From: Collinsella sp.
Lineage (GTDB): Bacteria > Actinomycetota > Coriobacteriia > Coriobacteriales > Coriobacteriaceae
Direction of reading: 5' to 3'
NCBI GenBank assembly: GCA_019414645.1
Contig: DXLP01000048.1
Span: forward strand, 1 to 10,700
Length of the DNA: 10,700 nucleotides
Within the stretch, counting starts at the first letter, position 1; every line of letters begins with the position of its first letter. The position numbers were made by a program, and so were the translations under genes. Below the pieces are notes generated by a model. It was not told the origin of the DNA. It saw only the letters and a program-made list of their open reading frames with translations, and ran no database searches. Below, piece by piece: positions 1 to 6,919 of this stretch.

Positions 1-5
1 AAGAC

Positions 6-28
6 GGAAAGCACATTAAGTGCTTTCC
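6..28 (+). terminator. Hairpin, likely terminator of an upstream gene
   Basis: A perfect 9-bp stem (GGAAAGCAC / GTGCTTTCC) with a 5-base loop ATTAA is followed by a short T run (TTT, 29-31). It fits an intrinsic terminator for a plus-strand gene ending before the window. The T tract is short and the upstream gene is not visible, so the role is inferred. Confidence 0.5.
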
Positions 29-152
29 TTTGCGTGCGGAACTCGCGATAAACTTAATTACGCGCCGCTTCCCGCCCACGCCGGGCAAACATCGTTGGAC
101 TTATCACTGACATGAAATAGGCGCTTGTATATCGTCCGCTAGCTTGGCACGG

Positions 153-158
153 TACAAT
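153..158 (+). promoter_or_regulatory. Possible -10 box for the RNA methyltransferase gene
   Basis: TACAAT lies 39 bases before the ATG at 198. No good -35 sits 16-18 bp upstream; the best match, TTGTAT at 125-130, is 22 bp away and too far. TACAAT also occurs as a -10 candidate before several other genes here, which gives modest support. The rest of 29-197 shows nothing else I can support. Confidence 0.3.
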
Positions 159-197
159 GCTTTCAGCTTTCAATTTGTAAATTAGTGGGGTTAATTC

Positions 198-1646
198 ATG
201 GCAGAATCTCGTGCGGAGCGTAAGGCTCGTCGTGCTTTGATCGAGGCGGCTGAGGGGTCAGAGGAGAAAAAATCTTCTCAGAAATCCAAGTCGTCTCAGG
301 ACGCGAAGGGTAAGTCGGCCAAGGGCAAGGCTAAGGCCAAGCGTCCCGGCTCTCGTCGGAGCGAGGATAAGGCATCTCAGACTCGCTCCAAGCGCCCGTA
401 TAAGAATCCGGTTCCGTCTGCGCGCAAGGCCGTTGATCCCAAGTCTCCTTGTTCGATCATGAAAGCTTGCGGTGGGTGTACGGCGCTCAATCGTCCTTAT
501 AAGAAGCAGTTGGCGACCAAGCAGGCTGCTATGGAGGAGCTTTTTGCTGCTCTTTGCGAGCACGAGGGTATTAGCGTCGACCCCATTCGTGGTATGGGCG
601 TCACCCTGGGCGACCCGGGTAAATATCCCGCGCCGCGTGGCTTTCGTCATAAGGCTGCCACTCCCTTTGCTCCCGGCAAGGAGGGTGCTGTCCGTTGCGG
701 TTTCTTTGAGCGCGGCACGCACAAGATCGTTGCCGTACCCGAGTGTCCTGTCGAGGCACCGGGTGCCCGTCAGATTCTCAACGGCATCGCACGCGAAGCT
801 GAGCGGCTGCATATTCCCGCCTTTAATGAGGACAAGCATCTTGGTTTACTTCGCTATGCCGTCGTCCGCTGCGGTTGGCGTACCGACCAGGTCATGGTCA
901 CGCTCGTGACCGCTCAGCGCGACTTGCCGCATGCGCAGGAGTTCTTTGAGGCTGTCGCCGCACTCAATCCGCACATCGTCACCGTCGCCCAAAACATCAA
1001 CGGACGTCCCGGCAACGCCATCCTCGGCGAGGAAACCCGCATTGTATATGGCGCCGAGTGCATGCGCGACCAGCTGCTCGGCTGCGAATTCGACATCTCC
1101 CCCACCGCGTTTTATCAGACCAACCCGCAACAGACCGAGCTGCTCTATCAGCTCGCTATCGACGGCATGGATTTGCACCAGGGCGATGTGCTCATGGATG
1201 CCTACTGTGGCAGCGGTACCATCGGTCTTTGCGCAGCTAAAGATGCCCAGAACAAGGGTATCGGCATTATGCTGCTTGGCGTGGAGCGCAACCCGGCGGG
1301 CATTGCCGACGCACGTCGCAATGCCAAGCTCAACGGCCTCACCCGCAGCGCTTGGTTTATGGCCGACGACGCCACCGATTACATCCTGGACGCCGCCGAT
1401 AACAACGAGCGGATCGATGTCCTTTCCATCGATCCGCCGCGCGCCGGCTCTACCCCCGAGTTCCTCGAAGCTGCCTGCGCGCTTAAGCCGCGCCGCATCA
1501 CCTATATCAGCTGCAACCCCGTAACTCAAGAGCGCGACCTGCATCAGCTCCTCGACGGAGGCTACCGACTGCTCAAGATCACGCCCGTCGACATGTTCCC
1601 TCACACCGACCACACCGAAACCGTAGCGGTCCTCGAACGCCGCTAA
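198..1646 (+). CDS. RNA uracil-C5 methyltransferase, TrmA/RlmD family
   Basis: S-adenosylmethionine-dependent enzyme that methylates C5 of a uridine in rRNA or tRNA; E. coli relatives are RlmD (23S U1939), RlmC and TrmA. Visible features: a [4Fe-4S] cysteine set C85, C91, C94 and C183 (CGGC at 91-94); the conserved FYQTNP at 305-310; the SAM-binding loop DAYCGSGTIG at 334-343; DPPRAG at 412-417; the catalytic cysteine C439 in ISCNP; and the C-terminal TETVAVLER containing the likely general base E474. Residues 1-84 are a low-complexity Lys/Arg/Ser tail, where E. coli RlmD has a TRAM domain. The length of 482 aa is longer than usual because of this tail. The ATG at 198 is preceded by GTGGGG with long spacing, a weak ribosome site. 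The gene stands alone, convergent with the PHP gene. The family is certain, but the modified base cannot be told from sequence, so no symbol is given. Confidence 0.93.
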   Translation: MAESRAERKARRALIEAAEGSEEKKSSQKSKSSQDAKGKSAKGKAKAKRPGSRRSEDKASQTRSKRPYKNPVPSARKAVDPKSPCSIMKACGGCTALNRPYKKQLATKQAAMEELFAALCEHEGISVDPIRGMGVTLGDPGKYPAPRGFRHKAATPFAPGKEGAVRCGFFERGTHKIVAVPECPVEAPGARQILNGIAREAERLHIPAFNEDKHLGLLRYAVVRCGWRTDQVMVTLVTAQRDLPHAQEFFEAVAALNPHIVTVAQNINGRPGNAILGEETRIVYGAECMRDQLLGCEFDISPTAFYQTNPQQTELLYQLAIDGMDLHQGDVLMDAYCGSGTIGLCAAKDAQNKGIGIMLLGVERNPAGIADARRNAKLNGLTRSAWFMADDATDYILDAADNNERIDVLSIDPPRAGSTPEFLEAACALKPRRITYISCNPVTQERDLHQLLDGGYRLLKITPVDMFPHTDHTETVAVLERR

Positions 1647-1676
1647 CCAACCTCAGTAGATTTTTGGGACAAGAAA

Positions 1677-1702
1677 GGGGGCGACCCGTCTGGGCCGCCC
1701 CC
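1677..1702. terminator. Bidirectional terminator between convergent genes
   Basis: GGGGGCG (1677-1683) pairs with CGCCCCC (1696-1702). After one A/C mismatch, CCC (1685-1687) pairs with GGG (1692-1694) around the loop GTCT. On the minus strand the stem is followed by TTTCTT, on the plus strand by a weaker CTTCGCTT. It lies between the stop codons of the methyltransferase and PHP genes and probably serves both. Confidence 0.8.
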
Positions 1703-1725
1703 CTTCGCTTGGTTTATAAATTCCG

Positions 1726-2547
1726 CTACATCCCATTGCGCAGATCACACACGCCGGCTGCCGCCATCTCGCGCAGCAGCGTCTCGCGATCGCGCGTCAC
1801 GATCAGATCCAACGGGAAGTGAATCTCGTCGAGCATCTTGCGAGCGTAATCGAGCTTACCAATTGCCATGCCAATGTGCGCATCGGTCGAAACGCCAATG
1901 CCCACGCCCAGCTCGGCGCAGCGCTCGGCAATCTTGCGGCATACGGCCCAATGCTCAGTGTCGACACCGTGTTCAAGACTATGGTTGTTGATCTCAATAA
2001 TCTTGTGCTTGGCCTTAGCTGCCAACAGCACCTCGTCGATATCGAACGGCACGCCCGAACGCCCCGTGTGACCCAGCATGAACACCTTGGGGTGCTCCAG
2101 GGCATTGATATACATCTCGGTCGTCTGGGCCAGCGTCGCGCCCTCAGCAATCTGCGGATTATGCACGCTTGCAACCAAATAATCCAAATTACGCGTAACC
2201 AAATCGAACAGTGAATGCTGACGGCTGTACGAATCGCCGGCGATATCGAGCGTGACAGGGGTGTCCTCGCCAAACAGGCTTCCGTCCAGCGAAACGATAT
2301 CGGCCTCGGCACCACGCAGCACCAGCACGCCGCTCCAAATGCGCGGCCAGATATCCTGGTTGATAAAGAACTGGTAACTGCGCAGGTCATTGGGGCAAGC
2401 CGTAACCATAGAGCTCAAATGGTCGGCAGATCCGAGCACCTGCAGACCACGCTCTGCCGCCCAGTACACATTCTCCTCAATGGTCGAATATGCATGCGCA
2501 GAGAACATCGTATGGGTATGAATGTCACAAGAAAGCAGGTAGGGCAT
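1726..2547 (-). CDS. PHP-domain phosphoesterase, YcdX-like
   Basis: Polymerase-and-histidinol-phosphatase (PHP) fold metal-dependent phosphatase, cytoplasmic. All nine metal ligands known from E. coli YcdX have a matching residue: H10 and H12 (DIHTHT), H18 (SAHAYS), H43 (ADH), E81 (RGAEAD), H129 (VASVHNP), H160 (MLGHTGRSG), and D222 and H224 (STDAH). Spacing agrees with YcdX except between E81 and H129, which is about 20 residues longer and contains the segment SLFGEDTPVTLDIAGDSYSR. The length of 273 aa is normal to slightly long. The start is well supported by AAGGAG five bases before the ATG. The gene follows the aminotransferase on the same strand after a 165-bp gap, so they may be partly co-transcribed. 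Histidinol phosphatase is a possible activity because that family shares the fold, but no histidine genes are nearby and the substrate is unknown. Confidence 0.88.
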   Translation of the reverse strand: MPYLLSCDIHTHTMFSAHAYSTIEENVYWAAERGLQVLGSADHLSSMVTACPNDLRSYQFFINQDIWPRIWSGVLVLRGAEADIVSLDGSLFGEDTPVTLDIAGDSYSRQHSLFDLVTRNLDYLVASVHNPQIAEGATLAQTTEMYINALEHPKVFMLGHTGRSGVPFDIDEVLLAAKAKHKIIEINNHSLEHGVDTEHWAVCRKIAERCAELGVGIGVSTDAHIGMAIGKLDYARKMLDEIHFPLDLIVTRDRETLLREMAAAGVCDLRNGM

Positions 2548-2584
2548 CAGGTCTCCTTATCTGGCACGGCCGTCGCTTATATTC

Positions 2585-2614
2585 ATTGTACGCATAGCCT
2601 TCGATAGTCGTAAA
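2585..2614 (-). promoter_or_regulatory. Weak candidate promoter for the PHP gene
   Basis: On the minus strand TACAAT (2585-2590) is preceded, after 18 bp, by TTACGA (2609-2614), a poor -35. The start point would fall about 30 bases before the ATG. Read-through from the aminotransferase is the alternative. Confidence 0.28.
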
Positions 2615-2647
2615 ACCACTCCATCCCAAAGACACAACGTCCATGAC

Positions 2648-2678
2648 AACGGGGTCCGGCTTAACACCAAACCCCGTT
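2648..2678 (-). other. RNA hairpin between aminotransferase and PHP genes
   Basis: In the minus-strand transcript AACGGGGT pairs with ACCCCGTT, and the stem continues by four pairs (two of them G-U) to a 7-base loop, giving about 12 bp. It starts about 35 bases after the aminotransferase stop. No T run follows, so it is not a classical intrinsic terminator; it could stabilise the 3' end or attenuate read-through. The G-U pairs favour function in the minus-strand RNA. Nothing else in 2548-2712 is convincing apart from the PHP ribosome site and the promoter candidate. Confidence 0.4.
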
Positions 2679-2712
2679 TCACGTAAAACATTGTAGGCAG
2701 AGCGCTTTACTT

Positions 2713-3897
2713 TTAACGATACTCGTCCGCCAACTGTTTCCAAGCGGGTAGCGAATTGACAATCGTTTCGTAGCTCACGCAATAGCCCAGGCGGAACCAA
2801 CCCGGCATACCAAAGCTGTCCGAGGGAACCGCAAGCAACTCATACTTCTTTGCGCGCTCGCAAAACGCATTCGCATCGGGCTCGAGTGCCTTCACCCACA
2901 GGTAGAAAGCACCGTCCGGCTCAACATAGGTATAGCCGTAGTCCGTCAAAGCATCGGTGAGCGCCGTGCGGTTGCGTGCATAGGCCTCAACGTCACTCGG
3001 CTCATCGATGCAATCGATGATCACGCGCTGGAAGAGTGCCGGTGCGCATACAAAACCCAGCGTACGGGCAGCACCCGCAACAGCCGGCATCAGACGGGCA
3101 GCCTGCGGATTGGTGTTGGGAACCAAGATCCAGCCCACGCGCTCGCCCGGTAGCGACAGCGACTTGGAATACGAGTAGCACACGACGGTGTGCTCGTAGA
3201 TCGAAGGAACCCAAGGCACCTCGGCACCGTACACGATCTCGCGGTACGGCTCATCCGAGATGAGCATGATCGGATTCTCGGGATCGCGCTGAGCGTTGGC
3301 CTCGCGCAGAGCATTGGCCAGTCGCGTCAGCGTGTCGCGTGTATATACGGCACCAGTCGGATTGTTGGGCGAGTCGATGATAACGGCAGTCGTCTTATCG
3401 GTAATCGCCTTGAGCACGTTGTCCACGCTCAGCTGGAACGTATCTTCATCGGCGAGCGCCTCAACACACGTACAGCCGGCCTTCTCAATCCAAACGCGAT
3501 ACTCCGGAAAGTACGGGGCGATAACAATAACCTCGTCGCCCGGATTCGTAACGGCGTTGAGCGCGCAGGTGAGCGAAGCCGCGGCACCCACCGTCATAAA
3601 GACGTCTTTGCCCTCATAGCTCGTGCCAAAGCGGCGGTTGAGCGATTCGGCCACAGCGGCACGACATTGCGGCAGGCCCGGTGCGGGCGTGTAGCCGTGC
3701 AGCTGGTCGCTCGGCAGCTCCAGGGCCTTCTTAATGGACTCCGCCACAGCAGCGGGTGCCGGAACGCTCGGATTGCCCAGCGAAAAATCGAATACGTTTT
3801 CCGCACCGATCTGCGCCTTGCGCTCAAGGCCATAGCTAAAAATCTCACGGATGATGGAGCTTTCCGCACCGCGAGCATACATAGTTTCGTTGATCAT
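2713..3897 (-). CDS. PLP-dependent aminotransferase, class I/II (AspC-like fold)
   Basis: Fold-type I transaminase using pyridoxal phosphate, cytoplasmic. Key residues from the start at 3897: FDFSLGNPSVPAP near the N terminus; the glycine-rich VGAAAS (103-108) for cofactor phosphate binding; PNNPTG at 177-182 with the pyridine-ring Asn; D215 and Y218 in SDEPY; the Schiff-base lysine K245 in SYSKSLSLPGERVG; and R369 in WFRLGYC, which binds the substrate alpha-carboxylate. The length is 394 aa, typical. The frame stays open to an ATG at 3996, but the chosen start has AAAGGGG five bases upstream and a promoter candidate lies inside the longer reading frame. The N terminus MINETMYARG resembles a clostridial and coriobacterial group usually annotated only as aminotransferase. 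No biosynthetic neighbours reveal the amino acid handled, so no gene symbol is given. Confidence 0.9.
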   Translation of the reverse strand: MINETMYARGAESSIIREIFSYGLERKAQIGAENVFDFSLGNPSVPAPAAVAESIKKALELPSDQLHGYTPAPGLPQCRAAVAESLNRRFGTSYEGKDVFMTVGAAASLTCALNAVTNPGDEVIVIAPYFPEYRVWIEKAGCTCVEALADEDTFQLSVDNVLKAITDKTTAVIIDSPNNPTGAVYTRDTLTRLANALREANAQRDPENPIMLISDEPYREIVYGAEVPWVPSIYEHTVVCYSYSKSLSLPGERVGWILVPNTNPQAARLMPAVAGAARTLGFVCAPALFQRVIIDCIDEPSDVEAYARNRTALTDALTDYGYTYVEPDGAFYLWVKALEPDANAFCERAKKYELLAVPSDSFGMPGWFRLGYCVSYETIVNSLPAWKQLADEYR

Positions 3898-3921
3898 CTG
3901 TTCCCCTTTCGCATAGGCGCT

Positions 3922-3951
3922 ATTGTACGCTTTAGCCGAGCAAAGTGTCGC
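3922..3951 (-). promoter_or_regulatory. Candidate promoter of the aminotransferase gene
   Basis: On the minus strand GCGACA (3946-3951), 18 bp, then TACAAT (3922-3927). Transcription would start near 3915, giving a leader of about 18 bases with the AAAGGGG ribosome site. The large palindrome ends 6 bp upstream of the -35. Confidence 0.45.
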
Positions 3952-3957
3952 AGCAAT

Positions 3958-4017
3958 GTTGATTGGGGACAGACTTAAATGCGTGAAAACGCTCATTTAA
4001 GTCTGTCCCCAATCAAC
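3958..4017. repeat. Perfect 24-bp inverted repeat, REP-like palindrome
   Basis: Positions 3958-3981 and 3994-4017 are exact reverse complements over 24 bases. Each outer end begins GTTGATTGGGGACAG on its own strand. The 12-base centre forms another 3-bp stem (CGT/ACG) capped by GAAA, with two unpaired bases (CT). There is no T run, so it is not a normal terminator, and the ftsH terminator is already present 27 bp away. Its form resembles REP/RAYT-associated or miniature mobile palindromes. No transposase gene and no target-site duplication are visible here. Its copy number elsewhere in the genome cannot be known from this window. Confidence 0.8.
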
Positions 4018-4043
4018 AGACGGCCCCATATCGCTCAAAAGAA

Positions 4044-4075
4044 AAAGCCTCCGCAGGTTTCCCCGCGGAGGCTTT
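4044..4075 (-). terminator. Intrinsic terminator of ftsH
   Basis: AAAGCCTCCGC (4044-4054) pairs perfectly with GCGGAGGCTTT (4065-4075), an 11-bp stem with a 10-base loop. Read on the minus strand it is followed by TTC then TTTT. It starts 11 bases after the ftsH stop. Confidence 0.87.
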
Positions 4076-4086
4076 CGCCACAAAGA

Positions 4087-6222
4087 CTATTTGTCGGCGT
4101 CGGTGTCGGCATCGACGACGGCATGGTCATCGTCAGCATCATCGGATGCGGCTTCGGCATCCTCCTGCATGGCCGCCTGCGCAAAGGCCGCGGCATCAGC
4201 CGCCAGCTCCTCCTCGCTCATTCGAGGCGCGCGCTTCTTGGTCGGCATGCCGGCCGCCTTGGCATTGCGCTCCTCCTTGGCCGCCAGGATATCGCCCTCG
4301 CGCTCAAGGTAGGCATTCCACTCGTTGTCGAGCAGGGCGTTCACGGCGTCGCCTTCGACGGTCTCGCGCTCAAGCAGCACCTTCGCCATCAGATCGAGCT
4401 GATCGCGACGGGCATCCAAAATCTCGACCGCACGACGATGGGCTTCGCGCATGATGCGCTGAACCTCGATATCGATGCGGCGCGCCGTCTCCTCGGAGTA
4501 ATCCTGATGATCGGCATAGTCGCGGCCCAGGAATACCTGATGCTGTGCCTCGCCAAAGACCTGAGTGCCCAGCTCCTCGCTCATGCCCAGGCGCGTGACC
4601 ATCTCGCGCGCCATCTTGGTTGCGCGCTCCAGATCGTTGCTCGCGCCCGACGTAATATCATCGCACATGAGCTCCTCGGCAACGCGACCGCCCAAGAACA
4701 CGGCAAGCTCGTCGAGCATCTCGTTCTTGGTCTTGAGGAAGTGGTCCTCCTGCGGAAGCTGCAGTGTGTAGCCCAGAGCCTGACCTCGGCTGACGATCGA
4801 AATCTTGTGAACCGGATCGGAGTGCTCCAGGATGTGGCCCACCAGGGCGTGACCGCTCTCGTGATAGGCAATCGTGGTGCGCTCGGCCTCGGTCATCACG
4901 CGACCCTTGCGTTGCGGTCCGGCAATCACGCGCTCCATCGACTCCTCGACCTCGTCCATCGAGATCACGGAACGATGACGGCGAGCGGCCAGCAGCGCAG
5001 ACTCGTTGAGCAGGTTCGCTAAATCGGCACCAGTAAAGCCAACGGTCATCTGGGCGAGCTTCTCAAACTTAACGTCCTCGTCCATCGGCTTGTTCTCGGC
5101 ATGCACGCGCAAAATCTGCTCGCGGCCCTTCACGTCCGGACGGTCGACCGTAACCTGACGGTCAAAACGGCCGGGACGCAGCAGCGCCGGATCCAGAATG
5201 TCGGGGCGGTTGGTGGCGGCGATCAGGATGACCGACTCGCTCTCCTCAAAACCGTCCATCTCGACCAGCAGCTGGTTGAGCGTCTGCTCGCGCTCGTCGT
5301 GGCCGCCGCCCAAGCCGGCTCCGCGCTGACGTCCCACGGCATCGATCTCATCGATGAAGATGATCGACGGGGCCTGGGACTTGGCCTCCTTAAAGAGGTC
5401 ACGCACACGGCTGGCGCCGACACCTACGAACATCTCGACAAAGTCGGAACCCGAGATGCTAAAGAACGGCACGCCCGCCTCGCCGGCAACGGCCTTGGCC
5501 AGCAGCGTTTTACCGGTGCCCGGAGGGCCAACCAGCAACACGCCACGCGGGATCTTGGCGCCCAGCTTGCGATAGCGATCCGGATCGCTCAAAAAGTCAC
5601 GGATCTCCTCGAGCTCCTCGACTGCCTCGTCCACGCCGGCAACGTCTTCAAACTTGACCTTGGGGCGTGTGGCCTCGTTGGTCTTGGCGTTGGTCTTGCC
5701 AAGCTGCATGTTCCTGTTGTTGGCGCCCATCATCTGGCGCATAAAGTAGAACATGATGGCGATAAGGGCGATCGTCGGAAGCACACTCATCGCCAAGTCG
5801 CCCCAAAAATCGGGATCGTTGGTGTTGACGATGTACTTGGTATCGGGGTGCTCCGCCATGAGCTCGGCAAGCGAATCGGAGCCGACATAGGTCGAAGAGA
5901 AGCTCTTGAGCTCGCTCGTATCGCCCTTGTCCTTTTTTGTCTTCCAGTAATGACCCGTCACGCTTCCATCTTGAACCGTATAGGTCAGATCTTCGACGCG
6001 ATCCTGCTTGATGGCGCTGACCATCTCGCTCGTCGCGAGCTTAACGGTATTGCTGGAATTGGCAAAGCCGGAGCCCATGTTAAAGAAGGCGTAGCCCAGA
6101 AGCGCGCAAGCCAAAATAAAATACAGCCAGCCCGTACGCGTGGGCTTCTTGCCTCCGGGCATCCCCGGGATCTTTGGGTCCCGGGGAGTCTGGGAATTGT
6201 TGTCGTTACGGTCGTCGGGCAT
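4087..6222 (-). CDS. ftsH: ATP-dependent zinc metalloprotease FtsH
   Basis: Membrane-anchored hexameric AAA+ protease that extracts and degrades membrane and short-lived cytoplasmic proteins. Domain order: a short Pro/Gly/Lys-rich cytoplasmic start; membrane segment about 31-49; extracytoplasmic domain about 53-140; second membrane segment about 142-162; AAA+ module with Walker A GPPGTGKT (232-239), pore loop FVG (265-267), Walker B IIFIDEID (287-294) and the second region of homology around 336-355 with arginine fingers in RPGRFDR; then the peptidase with zinc motif HESGH (454-458) and probable third ligand D530 (GASND). The C terminus from about 686 is an Asp/Ala-rich acidic tail. The length of 711 aa is within the family's upper range. 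The ATG at 6222 is one base after the hpt stop; its GGAGGT site lies in hpt, 11 bases away, suggesting coupled translation. All catalytic residues are present. Confidence 0.98.
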   Translation of the reverse strand: MPDDRNDNNSQTPRDPKIPGMPGGKKPTRTGWLYFILACALLGYAFFNMGSGFANSSNTVKLATSEMVSAIKQDRVEDLTYTVQDGSVTGHYWKTKKDKGDTSELKSFSSTYVGSDSLAELMAEHPDTKYIVNTNDPDFWGDLAMSVLPTIALIAIMFYFMRQMMGANNRNMQLGKTNAKTNEATRPKVKFEDVAGVDEAVEELEEIRDFLSDPDRYRKLGAKIPRGVLLVGPPGTGKTLLAKAVAGEAGVPFFSISGSDFVEMFVGVGASRVRDLFKEAKSQAPSIIFIDEIDAVGRQRGAGLGGGHDEREQTLNQLLVEMDGFEESESVILIAATNRPDILDPALLRPGRFDRQVTVDRPDVKGREQILRVHAENKPMDEDVKFEKLAQMTVGFTGADLANLLNESALLAARRHRSVISMDEVEESMERVIAGPQRKGRVMTEAERTTIAYHESGHALVGHILEHSDPVHKISIVSRGQALGYTLQLPQEDHFLKTKNEMLDELAVFLGGRVAEELMCDDITSGASNDLERATKMAREMVTRLGMSEELGTQVFGEAQHQVFLGRDYADHQDYSEETARRIDIEVQRIMREAHRRAVEILDARRDQLDLMAKVLLERETVEGDAVNALLDNEWNAYLEREGDILAAKEERNAKAAGMPTKKRAPRMSEEELAADAAAFAQAAMQEDAEAASDDADDDHAVVDADTDADK

Positions 6223-6223
6223 C

Positions 6224-6772
6224 TTACGAATAAACCTCCGGTTTCAAAATGCCCAGATACGGAAGGTTGCGATAGCGCTCGGCATAGTCGAGGCCGTAGC
6301 CCACCACAAAGGCATCGGGGCAATGGGTTCCAACATACTTGGGCGTGATGGCCGAGACGCGGTCCTCAACGTCCTTCCACAGGAAGGCGGCGACCTCCAG
6401 AGAAGCGGGCTTGCGGCTCTCGAGGTTCTTCATCAGATACTTGAGCGTCAGGCCCGAGTCCAGAATGTCCTCGACGATCAGCACGTCGCGACCGCGGATG
6501 TCGATATCCAGGTCCTTAATGATACGCACGATACCCGAGGACTTCACACCGTCGCCGTAGCTCGAAACAGCCATGAAATCGATGTTGGTCGGCAGCTCGA
6601 TCTTACGCATCAGGTCGCCCATAAAGACCACGGCGCCGCGCAGGACCGCAATCAGCACCAGATCCTTACCCGCGTAGTCGCGCGTAATCTCCTCGCCCAG
6701 GCGAGAGACGATACCGTCGATATCCTCCTGCGTGAACAGAACCTTCTCGATATCCGGATGTTGAGAAGCCAT
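6224..6772 (-). CDS. hpt: Hypoxanthine phosphoribosyltransferase
   Basis: Purine salvage enzyme that joins hypoxanthine (often also guanine) to PRPP, giving IMP or GMP and pyrophosphate; cytoplasmic. Visible motifs: LRGA at 44-47 (pyrophosphate loop), the flexible loop SSYGDGVKSSG at 70-80, the PRPP-binding signature VLIVEDILDSGLT at 97-109 with the paired acids E101 and D102, and the C-terminal DAFVVGYGLDYAERYRNLP that binds the base and metal. The length of 182 aa is standard. The ATG at 6772 has AAAGGG five bases upstream. The last codons (Pro-Glu-Val-Tyr-Ser) contain the ftsH ribosome site, and the stop is separated from the ftsH start by one base. The gene lies between tilS and ftsH, an arrangement widely conserved in Gram-positive bacteria. 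It may be read from both the tilS promoter and a local one. Confidence 0.96.
   Translation of the reverse strand: MASQHPDIEKVLFTQEDIDGIVSRLGEEITRDYAGKDLVLIAVLRGAVVFMGDLMRKIELPTNIDFMAVSSYGDGVKSSGIVRIIKDLDIDIRGRDVLIVEDILDSGLTLKYLMKNLESRKPASLEVAAFLWKDVEDRVSAITPKYVGTHCPDAFVVGYGLDYAERYRNLPYLGILKPEVYS
6234..6239 (-). promoter_or_regulatory. ftsH ribosome binding site inside hpt
   Basis: The minus strand reads GGAGGT within the hpt codons for Glu-Val. It is 11 bases from the ftsH ATG, longer than the usual 5-9. The hpt stop lies between them, so ribosomes ending hpt would stand over the ftsH start, which favours translational coupling. Confidence 0.6.
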
Positions 6773-6828
6773 GACAACCCTTTCTTGTGCTTATCGCCCA
6801 CACACCGCCGTATGGACGCGAACTACAC

Positions 6829-6837
6829 ATTCTAGCA
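6829..6837 (-). promoter_or_regulatory. Extended -10 promoter for hpt-ftsH
   Basis: The minus strand reads TGC-TAGAAT: a near-consensus -10 (6829-6834) with an upstream TGN extension (6835-6837). No good -35 is present; at 17 bp spacing the sequence is GGTAAA. The start point would be near 6821, about 50 bases before the hpt ATG. It lies in the 147-bp gap between tilS and hpt. Confidence 0.5.
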
Positions 6838-6868
6838 GCGCACGGGGTAAATTTACCAGCCCGTGCGC
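6838..6868. promoter_or_regulatory. Inverted repeat abutting the hpt-ftsH -10
   Basis: GCGCACGGG (6838-6846) is exactly complementary to CCCGTGCGC (6860-6868). Inside it is a second palindrome, GGTAAATTTACC (6846-6857), followed by AG. It directly touches the extended -10 and covers the -35 region. It could be a protein-binding operator, or in RNA a hairpin at the end of the tilS transcript. It lacks a T run on both sides. Confidence 0.5.
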
Positions 6869-6919
6869 CATCAGCGCGGGAATACCGTCAACGTCGCACA
6901 GAATAGCAGGCGTGGGACG

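Noticed and set aside
3898..3996. Longer aminotransferase reading frame starting at 3996
   Set aside because: It would begin inside the 24-bp palindrome, has no ribosome site and contains the likely promoter; the ATG at 3897 has AAAGGGG at ideal spacing.
5101..6348. Plus-strand open frame of 415 codons opposite ftsH
   Set aside because: Antisense shadow of the highly conserved ftsH and hpt coding sequence in GC-rich DNA; no ribosome site and no recognisable domains. The same applies to 3979-5022 and 6771-7697 on the plus strand.
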